Source: Candidatus Rifleibacteriota bacterium (GTDB lineage: Bacteria > Muiribacteriota > Ozemobacteria > Ozemobacterales > Ozemobacteraceae). Taken from it: a DNA stretch of 64,000 nt. Below the pieces are notes generated by a model. That model was given only the letters and a program-made list of their open reading frames with translations. It searched no databases and was not told the DNA's origin. Numbering within the stretch: position 1 is the first letter of the stretch; the number at the start of each line of letters is the position of its first letter. The DNA is taken from the NCBI GenBank assembly GCA_024710355.1, contig JANJUX010000015.1, forward strand, positions 124,001-188,000, read 5' to 3'. The position numbers were made by a program, and so were the translations under genes. This document shows positions 1 through 9,566 of the stretch, piece by piece.

Positions 1-313
1 CCCGGCCTGCAAAAACACCCGGCCGCTGGTTAAAGAAATTGGTGTGGCCTGCCCGGCTGAGGGCTGTAATGGTAAAATGCTTGAGAAGAAATCGAAACGT
101 GGCCGACTGTTCTATGGTTGTTCAAATTACCCGACCTGTACTTTGACCACCTGGTCGAAACCGACCGGCGAGCTCTGCCCTGAATGCCGTTCTCCGCTGG
201 TATGGCATGCCACGAAAAAGCTTGGTAATTATATTAAATGTTCAGGCAAGGGTTGCAAGTTTAAATCGATCCCGGAAGGCAGCACAGATAATGACGAGCA
301 GCAGGAAGAATAA
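1..313 (+). CDS. topA: DNA topoisomerase I, C-terminal end (5' truncated)
   Basis: This is the last ~104 codons of a gene that enters from the left edge (codon phase starts at base 2). Topoisomerase I relaxes negative supercoils through a catalytic tyrosine that lies outside the window. What is visible is the zinc-ribbon tail. One unit has the pattern CPAEGC...YGCSNYPTC and a second has CPECRSPL...IKCSGKGC, which are the C4 fingers typical of bacterial TopA C-termini. The tail ends in an acidic stretch (DNDEQQEE). The final 23 bases overlap the start of trmFO, so the two genes are probably co-transcribed; topA-trmFO adjacency is common in bacteria. An internal GTG at 44 is not the start, because the open frame and the finger motif continue to the window edge. 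Confidence 0.9.
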   Translation, partial: PACKNTRPLVKEIGVACPAEGCNGKMLEKKSKRGRLFYGCSNYPTCTLTTWSKPTGELCPECRSPLVWHATKKLGNYIKCSGKGCKFKSIPEGSTDNDEQQEE

Positions 314-1625
314 AGAAATCGCCGTAACTGTTATTGGTGCCGGTCTCGCTGGCACCGAGGCCGTTTTTCAGCTTATCAGACGCCAGATTCCAGTGCGTCT
401 GATCGAGATGCGCCCGAAAGTCAATACCGGTGCCCATACAACTGATCAGTTCGCCGAACTGGTGTGCAGTAACTCCGTTGGCAGTAATTTGCCAGACCGT
501 GCTTCCGGGCTTCTTAAAGAAGAAATGCGCCTGCTGGGCAGTTACTTCATGGAAGTCGCCTACAAATACCGGGTGCCGGCCGGCAATGCCCTGGCCGTTG
601 ACCGTGGTGCCTTCGCCCGCGAAATAACCCGCTATCTGCGCACCCATTCGCTGATTGAATTCATCAACGAAGAGGCGGTTGAACTGCCCGAAGATGGTCT
701 GGTTATCGTTGCTACCGGGCCACTGACATCGCCAGCGCTGCTTGAAAGTCTGCAGAAGCGTCTCGGCAAAAAGAAACTCGAATTCTTCGACGCCGTTGCG
801 CCTCTGGTGGCTGCTGACAGTATCGATCGCGAAATTGCCTTTAAGGGCAACCGTTATGGTGAGCCAGGCAAGGGCGACTATCTTAACTGCCCGATGAATA
901 AAGAGCAGTATCTAGAGTTTGTAAAAGCGCTGCTCGAAGCTGAACGCATCGATCTTTCCGATCTCGAAAAGAACGCGCGCAAACAGTTTTTCAACGCCTG
1001 TCAGCCGGTCGAAATCATTGCCGAATCAGGCGTCGACTCGCTGCGCTTCGGGCCTATGAAGCCGGTCGGCTTTACTGATCCGAAAACCGGTAAACGCCCT
1101 TATGCGGTCGTGCAGCTGCGCCAGGATAATCTGCTTGCCAGTCTCTACAATATGGTCGGCTTTCAGACCAACCTGAAGCATCCTGAGCAGAAGCGGGTTT
1201 TCAGCATGATTCCGGGGCTTGAGAAGGCCGAATTCGTTAGATTGGGCCAGATGCACCGTAACTCATACATCAATTCGCCCGAACTGCTCACACCGACCCT
1301 GCAGTTGCGCAGCGACCCGCGCATTTTCTTTGCCGGCCAGCTCTGCGGCGTCGAAGGCTATACCGAGTCGGCCGCTACCGGTCTGCTTGCCGGTATCAAC
1401 GCCGTTCGTATTATCAGCGGCAAAGAACCGGTCGTTGCCCCGCCTGGCACCATGCTTGGCGGTCTGATCAACTACATCACTTTTGCCGGCCATAAGGATT
1501 TCCACCCGATGAATGCCAATTTCGGCATCTTCAGCGGTGAAGAAGGCGCCAAAGGCGATGTCCGCAAAGAACAGATCATCCGCCAGGCCCGCCGCCAGTT
1601 CAGAGAATTTTTCGACCAGCTCTAA
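291..1625 (+). CDS. trmFO: tRNA (uracil-54-C5)-methyltransferase, folate/FAD-dependent (TrmFO)
   Basis: TrmFO makes ribothymidine at tRNA position 54 using methylene-tetrahydrofolate as carbon donor and FADH2 as reductant. The 444-aa product matches the family's usual length. The N-terminus has the Rossmann FAD motif VIGAGLAGTEA followed by LIEMRP. The conserved cysteine segment VCSNSVGS lies near residue 60, and the LNCPMNKEQY segment holds the cysteine known to be catalytic in this family. Glycine-rich FAD contacts (FFAGQLCGVEGYTESAATGLLAG) lie near residue 350. The ATG at 291 is preferred: GGAAGG lies upstream at 274-280 and the FAD motif begins a few residues later. An upstream in-frame ATG at 207 lies well inside topA and would add unrelated residues. 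It overlaps topA by 23 bases. Confidence 0.95.
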   Translation: MTSSRKNKEIAVTVIGAGLAGTEAVFQLIRRQIPVRLIEMRPKVNTGAHTTDQFAELVCSNSVGSNLPDRASGLLKEEMRLLGSYFMEVAYKYRVPAGNALAVDRGAFAREITRYLRTHSLIEFINEEAVELPEDGLVIVATGPLTSPALLESLQKRLGKKKLEFFDAVAPLVAADSIDREIAFKGNRYGEPGKGDYLNCPMNKEQYLEFVKALLEAERIDLSDLEKNARKQFFNACQPVEIIAESGVDSLRFGPMKPVGFTDPKTGKRPYAVVQLRQDNLLASLYNMVGFQTNLKHPEQKRVFSMIPGLEKAEFVRLGQMHRNSYINSPELLTPTLQLRSDPRIFFAGQLCGVEGYTESAATGLLAGINAVRIISGKEPVVAPPGTMLGGLINYITFAGHKDFHPMNANFGIFSGEEGAKGDVRKEQIIRQARRQFREFFDQL

Positions 1626-1654
1626 GTCTGTTACACGCGAATTTTCACGATCTC

Positions 1655-1786
1655 CGTCATTTCCGCGCAAGCGGGAATCTCGTCAAGGCTTAGATCCCTG
1701 CCTTCGCAGGATGACAAACTTTACCCGGCAGACCCGCGTCATTCCCGCGTATTCTGGTCTGCGTCATTCCCGCGCCGGCGGGAATC
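1655..1786. repeat. REP-like palindromic repeat cluster
   Basis: The gap after trmFO holds several copies of an imperfect palindrome. Copies at 1655-1679 and 1762-1786 read CGTCATT(T/C)CCGCG followed by NNNGCGGGAATC. A partial copy starts at 1738, and an inverted half-unit (CCCTGCCTTCGCAGGATGAC) lies at 1695-1714. The same unit recurs near 27.6 kb and a partial version lies near 53.6 kb. The spacing is irregular and there are no unique spacers of constant size, so this is not a CRISPR array. Confidence 0.8.
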
Positions 1787-1848
1787 TTATCTTAAGTTGC
1801 TCAGATCGCTGCTTACGCAGGTATGGCGCCTGAATTTGCGCTCATAAA

Positions 1849-1879
1849 AAGACTGCCGGGGTTACCCCCCGGCAGTCTT
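1849..1879 (-). terminator. Rho-independent terminator of the giant lipoprotein gene
   Basis: Arms AAGACTGCCGGGG and CCCCGGCAGTCTT form a 13-bp GC-rich stem with a short loop. Read on the minus strand it is followed by TTTTT. It sits 11 bases after the stop of the minus-strand gene ending at 1890, so it terminates that gene. Confidence 0.85.
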
Positions 1880-1889
1880 GTAATTCAGC

Positions 1890-4800
1890 TTACTTCAACC
1901 AGTCGGTCTCACCGCTGCGAATTAACTGCAGGCGTTTTCTTTTACCAGTGTCGTCAAGTTCCAGAATGACCAAGTCGTTAGTGTCGATAAAGTGTATCGC
2001 CACAGGGTTCTGGAATTTACCGGGCTCATTAGTGGTAGTTGTGCCGCCGAAAGTGATAAGTTTTTCACTCTCTTTGCTGCTGTATATCTGATGCAAAGTA
2101 ATTTCTCCGGTTGTCCTGCTTATGGTCAGCAGGCGATTCGGAGTTGGCGTCATATCAATCGGCGAGTCTGTAGGTATGATTCTTGGGTCGGCAAGGGCGC
2201 GGTCGTAGTGAACAACACGGTTGTTGCCGGTGTCAGCGACCAGAATGTTTCTGTTGTATGTGGCCAGCTTTCCGTGTCGAACCCGTGTTGGATTCAAGAA
2301 ATTTATAAACGGGCTGCCAGCGCCTGTTTTTGGCGCACCGTCAAGTGGATAGCTCTGGGTTATAGAGTCAAACGCAGCCGGGTTAAAGGGGTAAAGCGTA
2401 TTATCAGAGATCATGTAGCCGATGCTGATATCTGTCTGGTGGCAGGCAATGCTTCTGGCGGTCAACCCTCCCGAAATACTGGCAATCGTTGGCGAGGCTG
2501 TGTTAATTTTCGTTTCCTTGAAGACAGCGAGCTTCTGAAGTCCCTGCGTAGTGGTGCCCAGCACCATCATTGAGCCATCGCTCAGGGTGCAATCATAGGC
2601 AAGTTTTAACGTAGCTGTAGAGCTGTCTGCAATATTGTAGCCAATATCTGTAGAGATGATATAAGCGTTCTTTTTGTCATTGCCTTCGAATTTATAGGCC
2701 ACGACAGTCGGAGAAGCGGTGTGGTTGTTAATAAAATAAAGCGTGTTGTCGTAGCCAGTCATGTTTTGGCAGTCTTCTGGAATTGTGACATAAAGGTCTT
2801 TGCTTTGCCAGACATAAAAGCTTACTTTTTTAGAAGCGCTTGCCATATCGGTGTACTGTGGGTGAAAGGTGTCGTAAAGCCTTACGGTAACTTCGTTATA
2901 TCCGATCGGGAAGTCGCCACTGACCGAGCTGCCGGAGTTATTGCTGTCAAAAATCTCAGCGACCCCGCCCTTATTGGCCTCCCACTGGATGCGCTGGGGA
3001 TTCCAGGTGTTCAGCGAGCCGTTTCCGGCACCATCGAACTGGTCTATTTCGTAATCATAATCATAGTTTGCAATTGACAACTGCATCTTCAAATTTGGGC
3101 TGGTGGTCAGAAATACAGGAATGTCGCCAGGTGCGGTAGCATACTGTGTTAACAAAGCATCAGATGGAGCAAAGCTTACTTCGCCACGTATTTCCGGCAG
3201 GCGGTTGATGAACACTCCTGTTGAGGCCAGATCGCTAAGACCGTACATATCGGTAACTTCACAGAAGATATGGTGAACACCCGATGCAAGCCCGATTGAA
3301 GGCGGAAAATCTGTACTACTGAGCGAAATGTTGGCAATCCCATTAGAAGTCGTAGTTGTTTGAGTAGCCACCTGGTTGGCTGGAATGGCCTCATCGACAT
3401 ACCATCTGATTGTTAAAGTATCACTGTCGTCTTGTTCTCCGACAGTGGCGGAAAATCTTACTTCAGAATCGGTATCATATCTTGTGCCTGAAGCAACCTT
3501 GGTGCTGCCAATAACTGGCGACAGATCATTGATCGTAGGTCTGGCGCTGACAAAAACTGTGCGGTGAGCATAGGCCTTTGCACCATGATAGTCTTCCACC
3601 GATAATGTTATTGTGTGGGTGCCAAACATTGCTTTGGAATTCTGGTAACCAACGAATTCAAATTCTCTTTCTCCGACCAGAAGGGTTGTGGTCGCCCCAT
3701 TTTTGTAGCCATAGTCTTCCCATCTGTATGTGCTGAAACCCACTTCGCCAAAAGTATCGTTGGCCGAGCCTTCGAAGTAGATTTTTTCGCCCAGGCCTCT
3801 GGAGATCGTTTTGTCTGGCTGCAGAATGCTGACCGTCGGCGGCTCGTTGATGAATATGCCAGTATGTGACGCGATGGTTTCTTCGCGTTTGTCGGTTGCC
3901 CTGACTTCGATAGTATGAAAGCCGGCGGTGAATGAGCTGACCTCAATGTTCTGCCCAAGACCAAGGCGAGTGCTGCCTTCATACCAGGCGATGCTGGGGG
4001 GAGACTCTTCGTCCGTTACATTTACTCCGAGCTTTGCTGAAGAACCAATAAGAACGGCTGTTCCCGAGGCGTTTTCTATTGAATTAATCGAAATCGCTGA
4101 TATCACCGGCGGGGGATTGATATATATATCAACCGTTTGGGTCGCCGAATACAGACCACGGCCGTCCATGACCTGAAGCTTGATGGTCTGAGTGCCGACC
4201 GGGAGATTGCTTACGGTGATCGAAGTTCCGGTTGTGGCATTGATCGGATCGGGGAAGGTCCAGAAATAATTGCTGGCCGGTATGGTTGTATCTTCCGGGT
4301 CTGATGCTGTTGCCGTAAAGGTCAGAGGAGTGTTGATGAGAGCGGTATCGCCGTTTGGTTGAACAGTTATAGTTGCAACCGGCGCCTGGTTTGCGTTGAT
4401 GGTCACCCTGACCGTCGAGGTGGCCGAAAAATCACCGAGCGAATCAGCAACGCAAAGAGAAATGTTGTGGGTCCCGGTTGCCAGGTCGGTCAGAGAAATG
4501 GTTCGGCCGGTTCTTACACCGGTCGGAGCCGGGAAGGTCCAGATGAAACTGCTGTCGTTAGTAATGCTCCCGTCTTCGATGTCGGAGGCAGTGCCCGTGA
4601 AAGTTACTGCAGCATACTGGTTGTAGCTGGAATTATTCGCCGGCTGCGAAATGCTTGAAGTCGGCGTGGCGTTGACTCTGAACGAATACTCAAAAGTGCC
4701 GGGCACGCCAACATAATCGAGCGCTTCAAGAATTATGGTGTAAGTTGCCGGTCTGGCGTAAGCCCGGGTGATGATTTTGCTGCCTTTATTGACCGAAACT

Positions 4801-6530
4801 GGCGAGATGACCCCATCAGTTTCGCTCCAGCTGAAACGGTCTGCTGTGATGTTGGCGCCGGCTGAAGTTGTCGCCAGCCCTTCAAAAGAAATATTCTGAG
4901 CAACTTTGACTATCTTGTCTGAAGGTGAAGCGACGATACTGACGTCAGGTCTCTGCAGGCCTGAATCAAGAATATTCACGGTTTTCTTGAAAGTTGTGGC
5001 CGAACCCTTGATGTCGGTTACGGTCAGGGTAATCTCAGCGCTTTGCGGCGTCGACGGAGTCAGCCACCTGGTACTCGTGGCGGTTGGGCTGTAAATAGTG
5101 CCCTTGTTGGCCGACCACTGCCAGGTAATTGCTTCACCTTCCGGGTCAGTCGCCGAACCTTTGAGAAGATAATCGCGATAGGCATAAAAAGTGGTTGTGG
5201 CCACATTGTTGAGATCGGCAATGTTTATCGCCAGATTGGTCGGGGGCTGATTTACCCGGGTCGGTGCGACAGTGAATACCTGAGATCTCGATGTAAAACC
5301 ATTTTCTTTCAGGTCGTTCACGGTAAGAGTTATTGTGACGTTTGTTGTTTCAGTTACATCGGGGGTGACCCAGCTGATCGATGAAGAGTTCTGAGAAACG
5401 AGTCTGCCTATATTGCCATTACTTTCGCTCGCAGTCCAGGAATAGGCAAGGGTATCGCCGTCGGCATCACTGGTTGCAGCTGAAAGGGTGTAGTTGCGAT
5501 CACCGGAAAGGTCAGTCGGAGAAACCGTGATATTGCTGATTACCGGCTTGTTGTTGGGCACGACCATGCCCCTGCCAACCTTGACCTGAATGCTGGCAGA
5601 ACCCCTGAGTCCACCGGCATCGACAGCGGTGAAAGTCAGAGTGGCGACTGTGTCGGCATTCGGTGCAACCCACATGCGCTGTGTGTCGCTTGCTGTATTT
5701 GAGGTGAAATAGCCGCCGTTGGCTGACCAGGTATAGGTGGCAATGTTGTTGTCGGGGTCGATGGCAACTCCGGTAAGATTGACTTCATACTGCCTGTCTA
5801 CCGAGTATTTTGTTGCGGTGAGAGTTACGCTGGGGGCACGGTTGGTTGCCGCGCTGTTGACGACCACCTGCTCGATAAATGGCGCATTCTCGACGAAGTT
5901 GGAGTTGATCTTCACTTCCTGAAAGCCTGAATTGGCAACAACGATATTTTCAACGGTGCCTTCGGGCATTGGTGGGGTGGTGAAAGCTCCGTTTGCATCG
6001 GTGGTGAATGGCTCGCCCCACAGGGTCATGCGGGCAAAGGGAAAAGCCGAGCCGTCTGCCTTCTTCAATAAGCCTGAGAGAGCCACGGTTGCCTGGCGAA
6101 GTTCAAGCTGGGGGGCCACGACTTCGATAATTCTCTCAGATACGGTCACCGGGCTCGAAATTATCTTGTAGGTTTTGCCGCTCAGAGTCCTGATTCTTGC
6201 AACAACGCGGTGGGTGCCGACCGGAACCCCTGACAGAACATAGTTGCCATTGCTGTCTGTCATTGTGCTTTTAGTTACGTCAGATTCGAGATGCACGGTG
6301 ACGCCGGGGGCTGCAAACTGTGCACGGGCGTCTGGCAGCAGATTGCCTTCATAGACGATATTGGCAAGCTCACCAGAAGATTTGATATTACCGGAAATCT
6401 GCATTACCGGAACGGGGAACGGATCAGAGGAATTCCCGCCGCCACCTCCGCCGCAGCCATAAAACAGGGCTGCACCGATCAATGCACAAACAAGCAGAAT
6501 AAAATTAAGACTGCGGCTTTTTCCGGCCAT
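1890..6530 (-). CDS. Giant surface lipoprotein with PKD/Ig-like repeats and C-terminal propeller-like domain
   Basis: The protein is 1546 aa. The N-terminus has basic residues, a hydrophobic segment and a lipobox (LFYGC, Cys near residue 26) followed by a glycine run, so it should be a lipid-anchored envelope protein. Residues ~45-225 hold two carboxypeptidase-regulatory-like beta domains (GNYVLSGVPVGTHRVVAR; GAFTTPPMPEGTVENIVV). From ~230 to ~1150 there are about ten PKD/Ig-like repeats, each opening with N(K/Q)(P/A)P and carrying D(P/A)(D/E)(G/D)...W.(A/F) cores. The last ~350 residues include NHL/propeller-like blades (ILVADTGNNRVVHYDR). Such architectures serve adhesion or surface display in characterised proteins; the ligand here is unknown. 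It is monocistronic, with its own promoter (6570-6599) and terminator. The start ATG has GGGGGA upstream. Confidence 0.85.
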   Translation of the reverse strand: MAGKSRSLNFILLVCALIGAALFYGCGGGGGGNSSDPFPVPVMQISGNIKSSGELANIVYEGNLLPDARAQFAAPGVTVHLESDVTKSTMTDSNGNYVLSGVPVGTHRVVARIRTLSGKTYKIISSPVTVSERIIEVVAPQLELRQATVALSGLLKKADGSAFPFARMTLWGEPFTTDANGAFTTPPMPEGTVENIVVANSGFQEVKINSNFVENAPFIEQVVVNSAATNRAPSVTLTATKYSVDRQYEVNLTGVAIDPDNNIATYTWSANGGYFTSNTASDTQRMWVAPNADTVATLTFTAVDAGGLRGSASIQVKVGRGMVVPNNKPVISNITVSPTDLSGDRNYTLSAATSDADGDTLAYSWTASESNGNIGRLVSQNSSSISWVTPDVTETTNVTITLTVNDLKENGFTSRSQVFTVAPTRVNQPPTNLAINIADLNNVATTTFYAYRDYLLKGSATDPEGEAITWQWSANKGTIYSPTATSTRWLTPSTPQSAEITLTVTDIKGSATTFKKTVNILDSGLQRPDVSIVASPSDKIVKVAQNISFEGLATTSAGANITADRFSWSETDGVISPVSVNKGSKIITRAYARPATYTIILEALDYVGVPGTFEYSFRVNATPTSSISQPANNSSYNQYAAVTFTGTASDIEDGSITNDSSFIWTFPAPTGVRTGRTISLTDLATGTHNISLCVADSLGDFSATSTVRVTINANQAPVATITVQPNGDTALINTPLTFTATASDPEDTTIPASNYFWTFPDPINATTGTSITVSNLPVGTQTIKLQVMDGRGLYSATQTVDIYINPPPVISAISINSIENASGTAVLIGSSAKLGVNVTDEESPPSIAWYEGSTRLGLGQNIEVSSFTAGFHTIEVRATDKREETIASHTGIFINEPPTVSILQPDKTISRGLGEKIYFEGSANDTFGEVGFSTYRWEDYGYKNGATTTLLVGEREFEFVGYQNSKAMFGTHTITLSVEDYHGAKAYAHRTVFVSARPTINDLSPVIGSTKVASGTRYDTDSEVRFSATVGEQDDSDTLTIRWYVDEAIPANQVATQTTTTSNGIANISLSSTDFPPSIGLASGVHHIFCEVTDMYGLSDLASTGVFINRLPEIRGEVSFAPSDALLTQYATAPGDIPVFLTTSPNLKMQLSIANYDYDYEIDQFDGAGNGSLNTWNPQRIQWEANKGGVAEIFDSNNSGSSVSGDFPIGYNEVTVRLYDTFHPQYTDMASASKKVSFYVWQSKDLYVTIPEDCQNMTGYDNTLYFINNHTASPTVVAYKFEGNDKKNAYIISTDIGYNIADSSTATLKLAYDCTLSDGSMMVLGTTTQGLQKLAVFKETKINTASPTIASISGGLTARSIACHQTDISIGYMISDNTLYPFNPAAFDSITQSYPLDGAPKTGAGSPFINFLNPTRVRHGKLATYNRNILVADTGNNRVVHYDRALADPRIIPTDSPIDMTPTPNRLLTISRTTGEITLHQIYSSKESEKLITFGGTTTTNEPGKFQNPVAIHFIDTNDLVILELDDTGKRKRLQLIRSGETDWLK

Positions 6531-6569
6531 AGTGATTCAATCCCCCAGAAGTAATACTTGAATGCACAC

Positions 6570-6599
6570 ATTATCAACCGGAATCCACAGTGATGTCAA
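6570..6599 (-). promoter_or_regulatory. Sigma-70-type promoter for the giant lipoprotein
   Basis: On the minus strand a consensus -35 TTGACA (6594-6599) is followed after 18 bases by GATAAT (6570-6575). This places the start of transcription about 30-35 bases before the lipoprotein ATG at 6530. Confidence 0.7.
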
Positions 6600-6628
6600 T
6601 GACCCAAAGCAAATTATTCTGGCAAAAA

Positions 6629-7396
6629 TCAGAGATTGAAAATCGAAAAAACCGTTGATTCGTGTGTGAACAGCTCTTCAAACAGAACCACGAAGAGATT
6701 CTGACTGAGGAATTTTTTCAGCCTTTCAGAGTCAGGGCTGAAACGGTTGCAGACCATGCCAATAACCCTTTCGCGTTCAGGCGGCGTAACGCCGGTGGCG
6801 TGTCCGGCTGCTACTGCGTAAAATGGCAGAAGCGCGCTGCCGACCAGCATGCTGAAAAGCCCTATTCTGGCACTGGCAAAGCCCGCTATTTTTTCGGGCA
6901 CCAGAAGCCGCAGCATCTGTTCGATAGTTGTTTCTCTGACCCAGGCTTGATCGGGGCACAGGTCGCGAATTTCATTGAGTTTTATTTTGCGGTCGGTTTC
7001 AGGGAGTTGAAAAGCCCCATAGCCCATGCCGGCCGAAGCAATGCCGGCAAGAATGTCAAATAGCCCGGGGAACCCATGCGGGTGCTCGATACAGGTTAAA
7101 AACATGCCGCGCACCAGACTGGCTTTTAATTTATTGAATTCAGGCTCGTGACTTTCGTGCGCCAGCACCAGATGCTCTATGCTGACGGGCTTTTTTTCGA
7201 ATTTGAGGTCGATGGCTTCTTTGATGATGCGGGTAAGCAACACCGCAATCATTCCACACGAATGCCCCTTGTCGCGACCTTCAGTGATGGCTGCTTTAAA
7301 ACGGCTGCAAAGCGCATTTATCTCGTCGTTATCAAGGTGAAACTGCAGCGCCAGGCGGCAATTGAGATTTTTGTTGTCCTGTCTTTGATCCTGCAT
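6629..7396 (-). CDS. Hypothetical protein, 255 aa
   Basis: I do not recognise this family. The protein has no signal peptide. Two short hydrophobic stretches, near residue 115-130 (GLFDILAGIASAGMGYGAF) and near 175-195 (ARIGLFSMLVGSALLPFYAVAAG), could be buried helices or weak membrane segments. The remainder is charged and helical. The ATG at 7396 is supported by AGGAAA six bases upstream. It lies 67 bases downstream of the EF-G-like gene on the same strand but is separated from it by a terminator, so it is probably transcribed alone. I infer no function. Confidence 0.7.
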   Translation of the reverse strand: MQDQRQDNKNLNCRLALQFHLDNDEINALCSRFKAAITEGRDKGHSCGMIAVLLTRIIKEAIDLKFEKKPVSIEHLVLAHESHEPEFNKLKASLVRGMFLTCIEHPHGFPGLFDILAGIASAGMGYGAFQLPETDRKIKLNEIRDLCPDQAWVRETTIEQMLRLLVPEKIAGFASARIGLFSMLVGSALLPFYAVAAGHATGVTPPERERVIGMVCNRFSPDSERLKKFLSQNLFVVLFEELFTHESTVFSIFNL

Positions 7397-7425
7397 GCTG
7401 TTTCCTGTTTTTTCAGGTTATAAAA

Positions 7426-7454
7426 CGGGTGCGGCCAGAAAATGACCGCACCCG
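7426..7454 (-). terminator. Rho-independent terminator of the EF-G-like gene
   Basis: CGGGTGCGG (7426-7434) pairs with CCGCACCCG (7446-7454). On the minus strand the stem is followed by TTTTAT. It lies just past the stop codon of the gene at 7464-9548. Confidence 0.85.
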
Positions 7455-7463
7455 CTGTTATCG

Positions 7464-9548
7464 TCAGGCTTCTGCTTCTTCGTCGGCAGTCTTGTATTCT
7501 TTGATGATCTGTTCGGTGACGTTGGCCGGAACTTCTTCGTATGAACTGAAGGTCATGGTGAAGTCAGCACGAGACTGGGTCATAGACTTGAGGTCGGTGG
7601 CATATTTATACATTTCTGCCAACGGAACTCTTGCTTTGACAATCTGCTGACCGCCAAGGGGTTCCATGCCGAGAATGCGTCCGCGTCTTGAGTTGAGATC
7701 GCCGATGATCGAACCCATGAATTCATCAGGAACGGTGACGGCCACTTCGTAGATCGGTTCGAGCAGAACCGGTTTGGCTTCGACGATACCTTTTTTGAAG
7801 GCGATTGTTGCAGCGAGTTTGAATGCCATTTCAGAAGAGTCGACATCGTGATATGAACCGAAGTCAATTGTGGCCTTGAAACCGATGGTGTGGAACCCGG
7901 CAAGAGCACCACGGCGGCGGGCTTCCTGCAGGCCCTTTTCAACGGCCGGAACAAAGTTGCCCGGAACGGCACCGCCGACGATTTCGTCGACGAATTCAAA
8001 GTCGCCACCGGGAAGCGGTTCGAAGCGAATCCAGACGTCACCATACTGACCGCGACCACCGGACTGTTTCTTGTGTTTGCCCTGGACTCTTGATTTACCC
8101 TTGATAGTTTCTCTGTAGGGGATCTTCGGTTTGGAGATGTCGACATCAACGCCCCAGCGTGATTTCAGGCGGCTGACGGTTACGTCGATGTGGGTGTCGC
8201 CGAGACCTGAGAGCAGACCCTGGCCGAGTTCGGGGTCGAATTTGTAGGTGAGAACGCCGTCGTCGGCGCAGAGGGTGTTGAGACCAACGCCCATCTTTTC
8301 CTGGTCCTGTTTGGTGCGGGGGTTGACCGCATAGGTCAGTTTAGCCTGCGGCAGAGCCGGAACTTTTACCAGAACCTGATGGGCCTTTTCGCAAAGGGTG
8401 TGGCCGTGGGTCGAGTTTTTCGGTTTGACCAGAGCGACGATATCACCGGCAACAACCTTTTCGATGTCGATCTTGGTTTTGCCACGCAGGGTAGCAAAAG
8501 CGCTGAATCTTTCGAAGCTTTCGGTGGTCGGGTTGTAATATTCAGTGCCGGGCAGGAAAGTGCCGCTGATGGCGCGCATGAAGATCATGTCGCCGGCCTG
8601 TTCGTTGATTTTCTTGAAGATAAAACCGCAGACCGGGCCGTTCGGGTCGTTAGTGAAAACGACTTCTTCGGTGGTGCCGGCTTTAACGGCGGGAAGAACG
8701 CGGCATTCTGCCGGTGACGGAGTGCAGCTGACGATAAAGTCGAGCAGGTTTTCGGTACCGATGCTCTTGAGGGCCATGCCACTGACCAGAGGTTTGATGT
8801 CGTTTTTGGCCAGACCTTTGCGCAGGGCGGCGCGCAGTTCGGCCGGGCTGATTTCCTGACCGTCGAAGAATTTTTCCATCAGGGCTTCGTCGCATTCAAC
8901 GATCGATTCAACCATCGGTTCGCGCAGACCCTTGGCATAATCCATCATGTCGGCTGGAACGTCTTTTACTTCAATGGCTTTGCCTTTGTCATCGGTGTAG
9001 GCATAGGCCTTCATGTCGATGAGGTCGATAACGCCTTTGAGCTTGTCAAAGGTGCCCCAGGGGACGATTACCGGGGTAATTTTGCTGTCGAGAGACTTGA
9101 GCTGGGCCATAGTCTTGTCGAGGTTGATGTTTTCTTTGTCGAGCTTGCTGAGGTAAACGATTCTCGGGGTTTTGGCTTCTTCGAGGATCGCCCAGTTCTT
9201 TTCGGTGCCGACTTCAACGCCAGACTGGGCGTTAACGGTCACAATCGCCATATCGATGGCGCCTGAGATCTTGTATACTTCGCCGAGAAAATCATCAAAA
9301 CCGGGTGCGTCGAGCAGGTTGATCTTGTGATCCTTGTATTCAAGGGCGGCAAGCGAAGTGCCGACGGTGGCTTTGCGCTTGGTTTCTTCGGGGTCGTAGT
9401 TCATAACCGAGGAATCATCATCGACTTTGCCGATGCGGGTGTTGGCGCCGGTGTGAAACAGCATTGCTTCTGCCAGAGAAGTTTTGCCGGTGCCGCCATG
9501 GCCCACGAGACCAATGTTACGAATCTTTTCAGTAGTATACAGTTTCAT
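7464..9548 (-). CDS. Elongation factor G-like translational GTPase (variant EF-G class)
   Basis: This 694-aa protein has the full EF-G layout: G domain, domain II, and domains III-V with the FSxYxxVP-like end (FSSYEEVPANV). EF-G proteins move tRNA-mRNA on the ribosome or help recycle it. The P-loop (residues 16-23) reads GHGGTGKT rather than the AHIDAGKT of housekeeping EF-G. G3 is DAPGFDD and G4 is SKLD instead of NKxD. These changes mark the paralogous EF-G-like/FusA2 class. Domain IV retains GRGQYGDVWIRFEP and the later DVDSSEMAFKLA segment. RBS TTAGGAGA precedes the ATG. No rpsL, rpsG or tuf lies nearby, which fits a secondary paralogue. A promoter and a palindrome lie upstream and a terminator follows. 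Confidence 0.88.
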   Translation of the reverse strand: MKLYTTEKIRNIGLVGHGGTGKTSLAEAMLFHTGANTRIGKVDDDSSVMNYDPEETKRKATVGTSLAALEYKDHKINLLDAPGFDDFLGEVYKISGAIDMAIVTVNAQSGVEVGTEKNWAILEEAKTPRIVYLSKLDKENINLDKTMAQLKSLDSKITPVIVPWGTFDKLKGVIDLIDMKAYAYTDDKGKAIEVKDVPADMMDYAKGLREPMVESIVECDEALMEKFFDGQEISPAELRAALRKGLAKNDIKPLVSGMALKSIGTENLLDFIVSCTPSPAECRVLPAVKAGTTEEVVFTNDPNGPVCGFIFKKINEQAGDMIFMRAISGTFLPGTEYYNPTTESFERFSAFATLRGKTKIDIEKVVAGDIVALVKPKNSTHGHTLCEKAHQVLVKVPALPQAKLTYAVNPRTKQDQEKMGVGLNTLCADDGVLTYKFDPELGQGLLSGLGDTHIDVTVSRLKSRWGVDVDISKPKIPYRETIKGKSRVQGKHKKQSGGRGQYGDVWIRFEPLPGGDFEFVDEIVGGAVPGNFVPAVEKGLQEARRRGALAGFHTIGFKATIDFGSYHDVDSSEMAFKLAATIAFKKGIVEAKPVLLEPIYEVAVTVPDEFMGSIIGDLNSRRGRILGMEPLGGQQIVKARVPLAEMYKYATDLKSMTQSRADFTMTFSSYEEVPANVTEQIIKEYKTADEEAEA

Positions 9549-9566
9549 GCATTTCTCCTAAAAAAT

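Noticed and set aside
1655..1786. Repeats that could suggest a CRISPR array
   Set aside because: The units are palindromic, irregularly spaced and in both orientations, with no constant-size spacers and no cas genes nearby.
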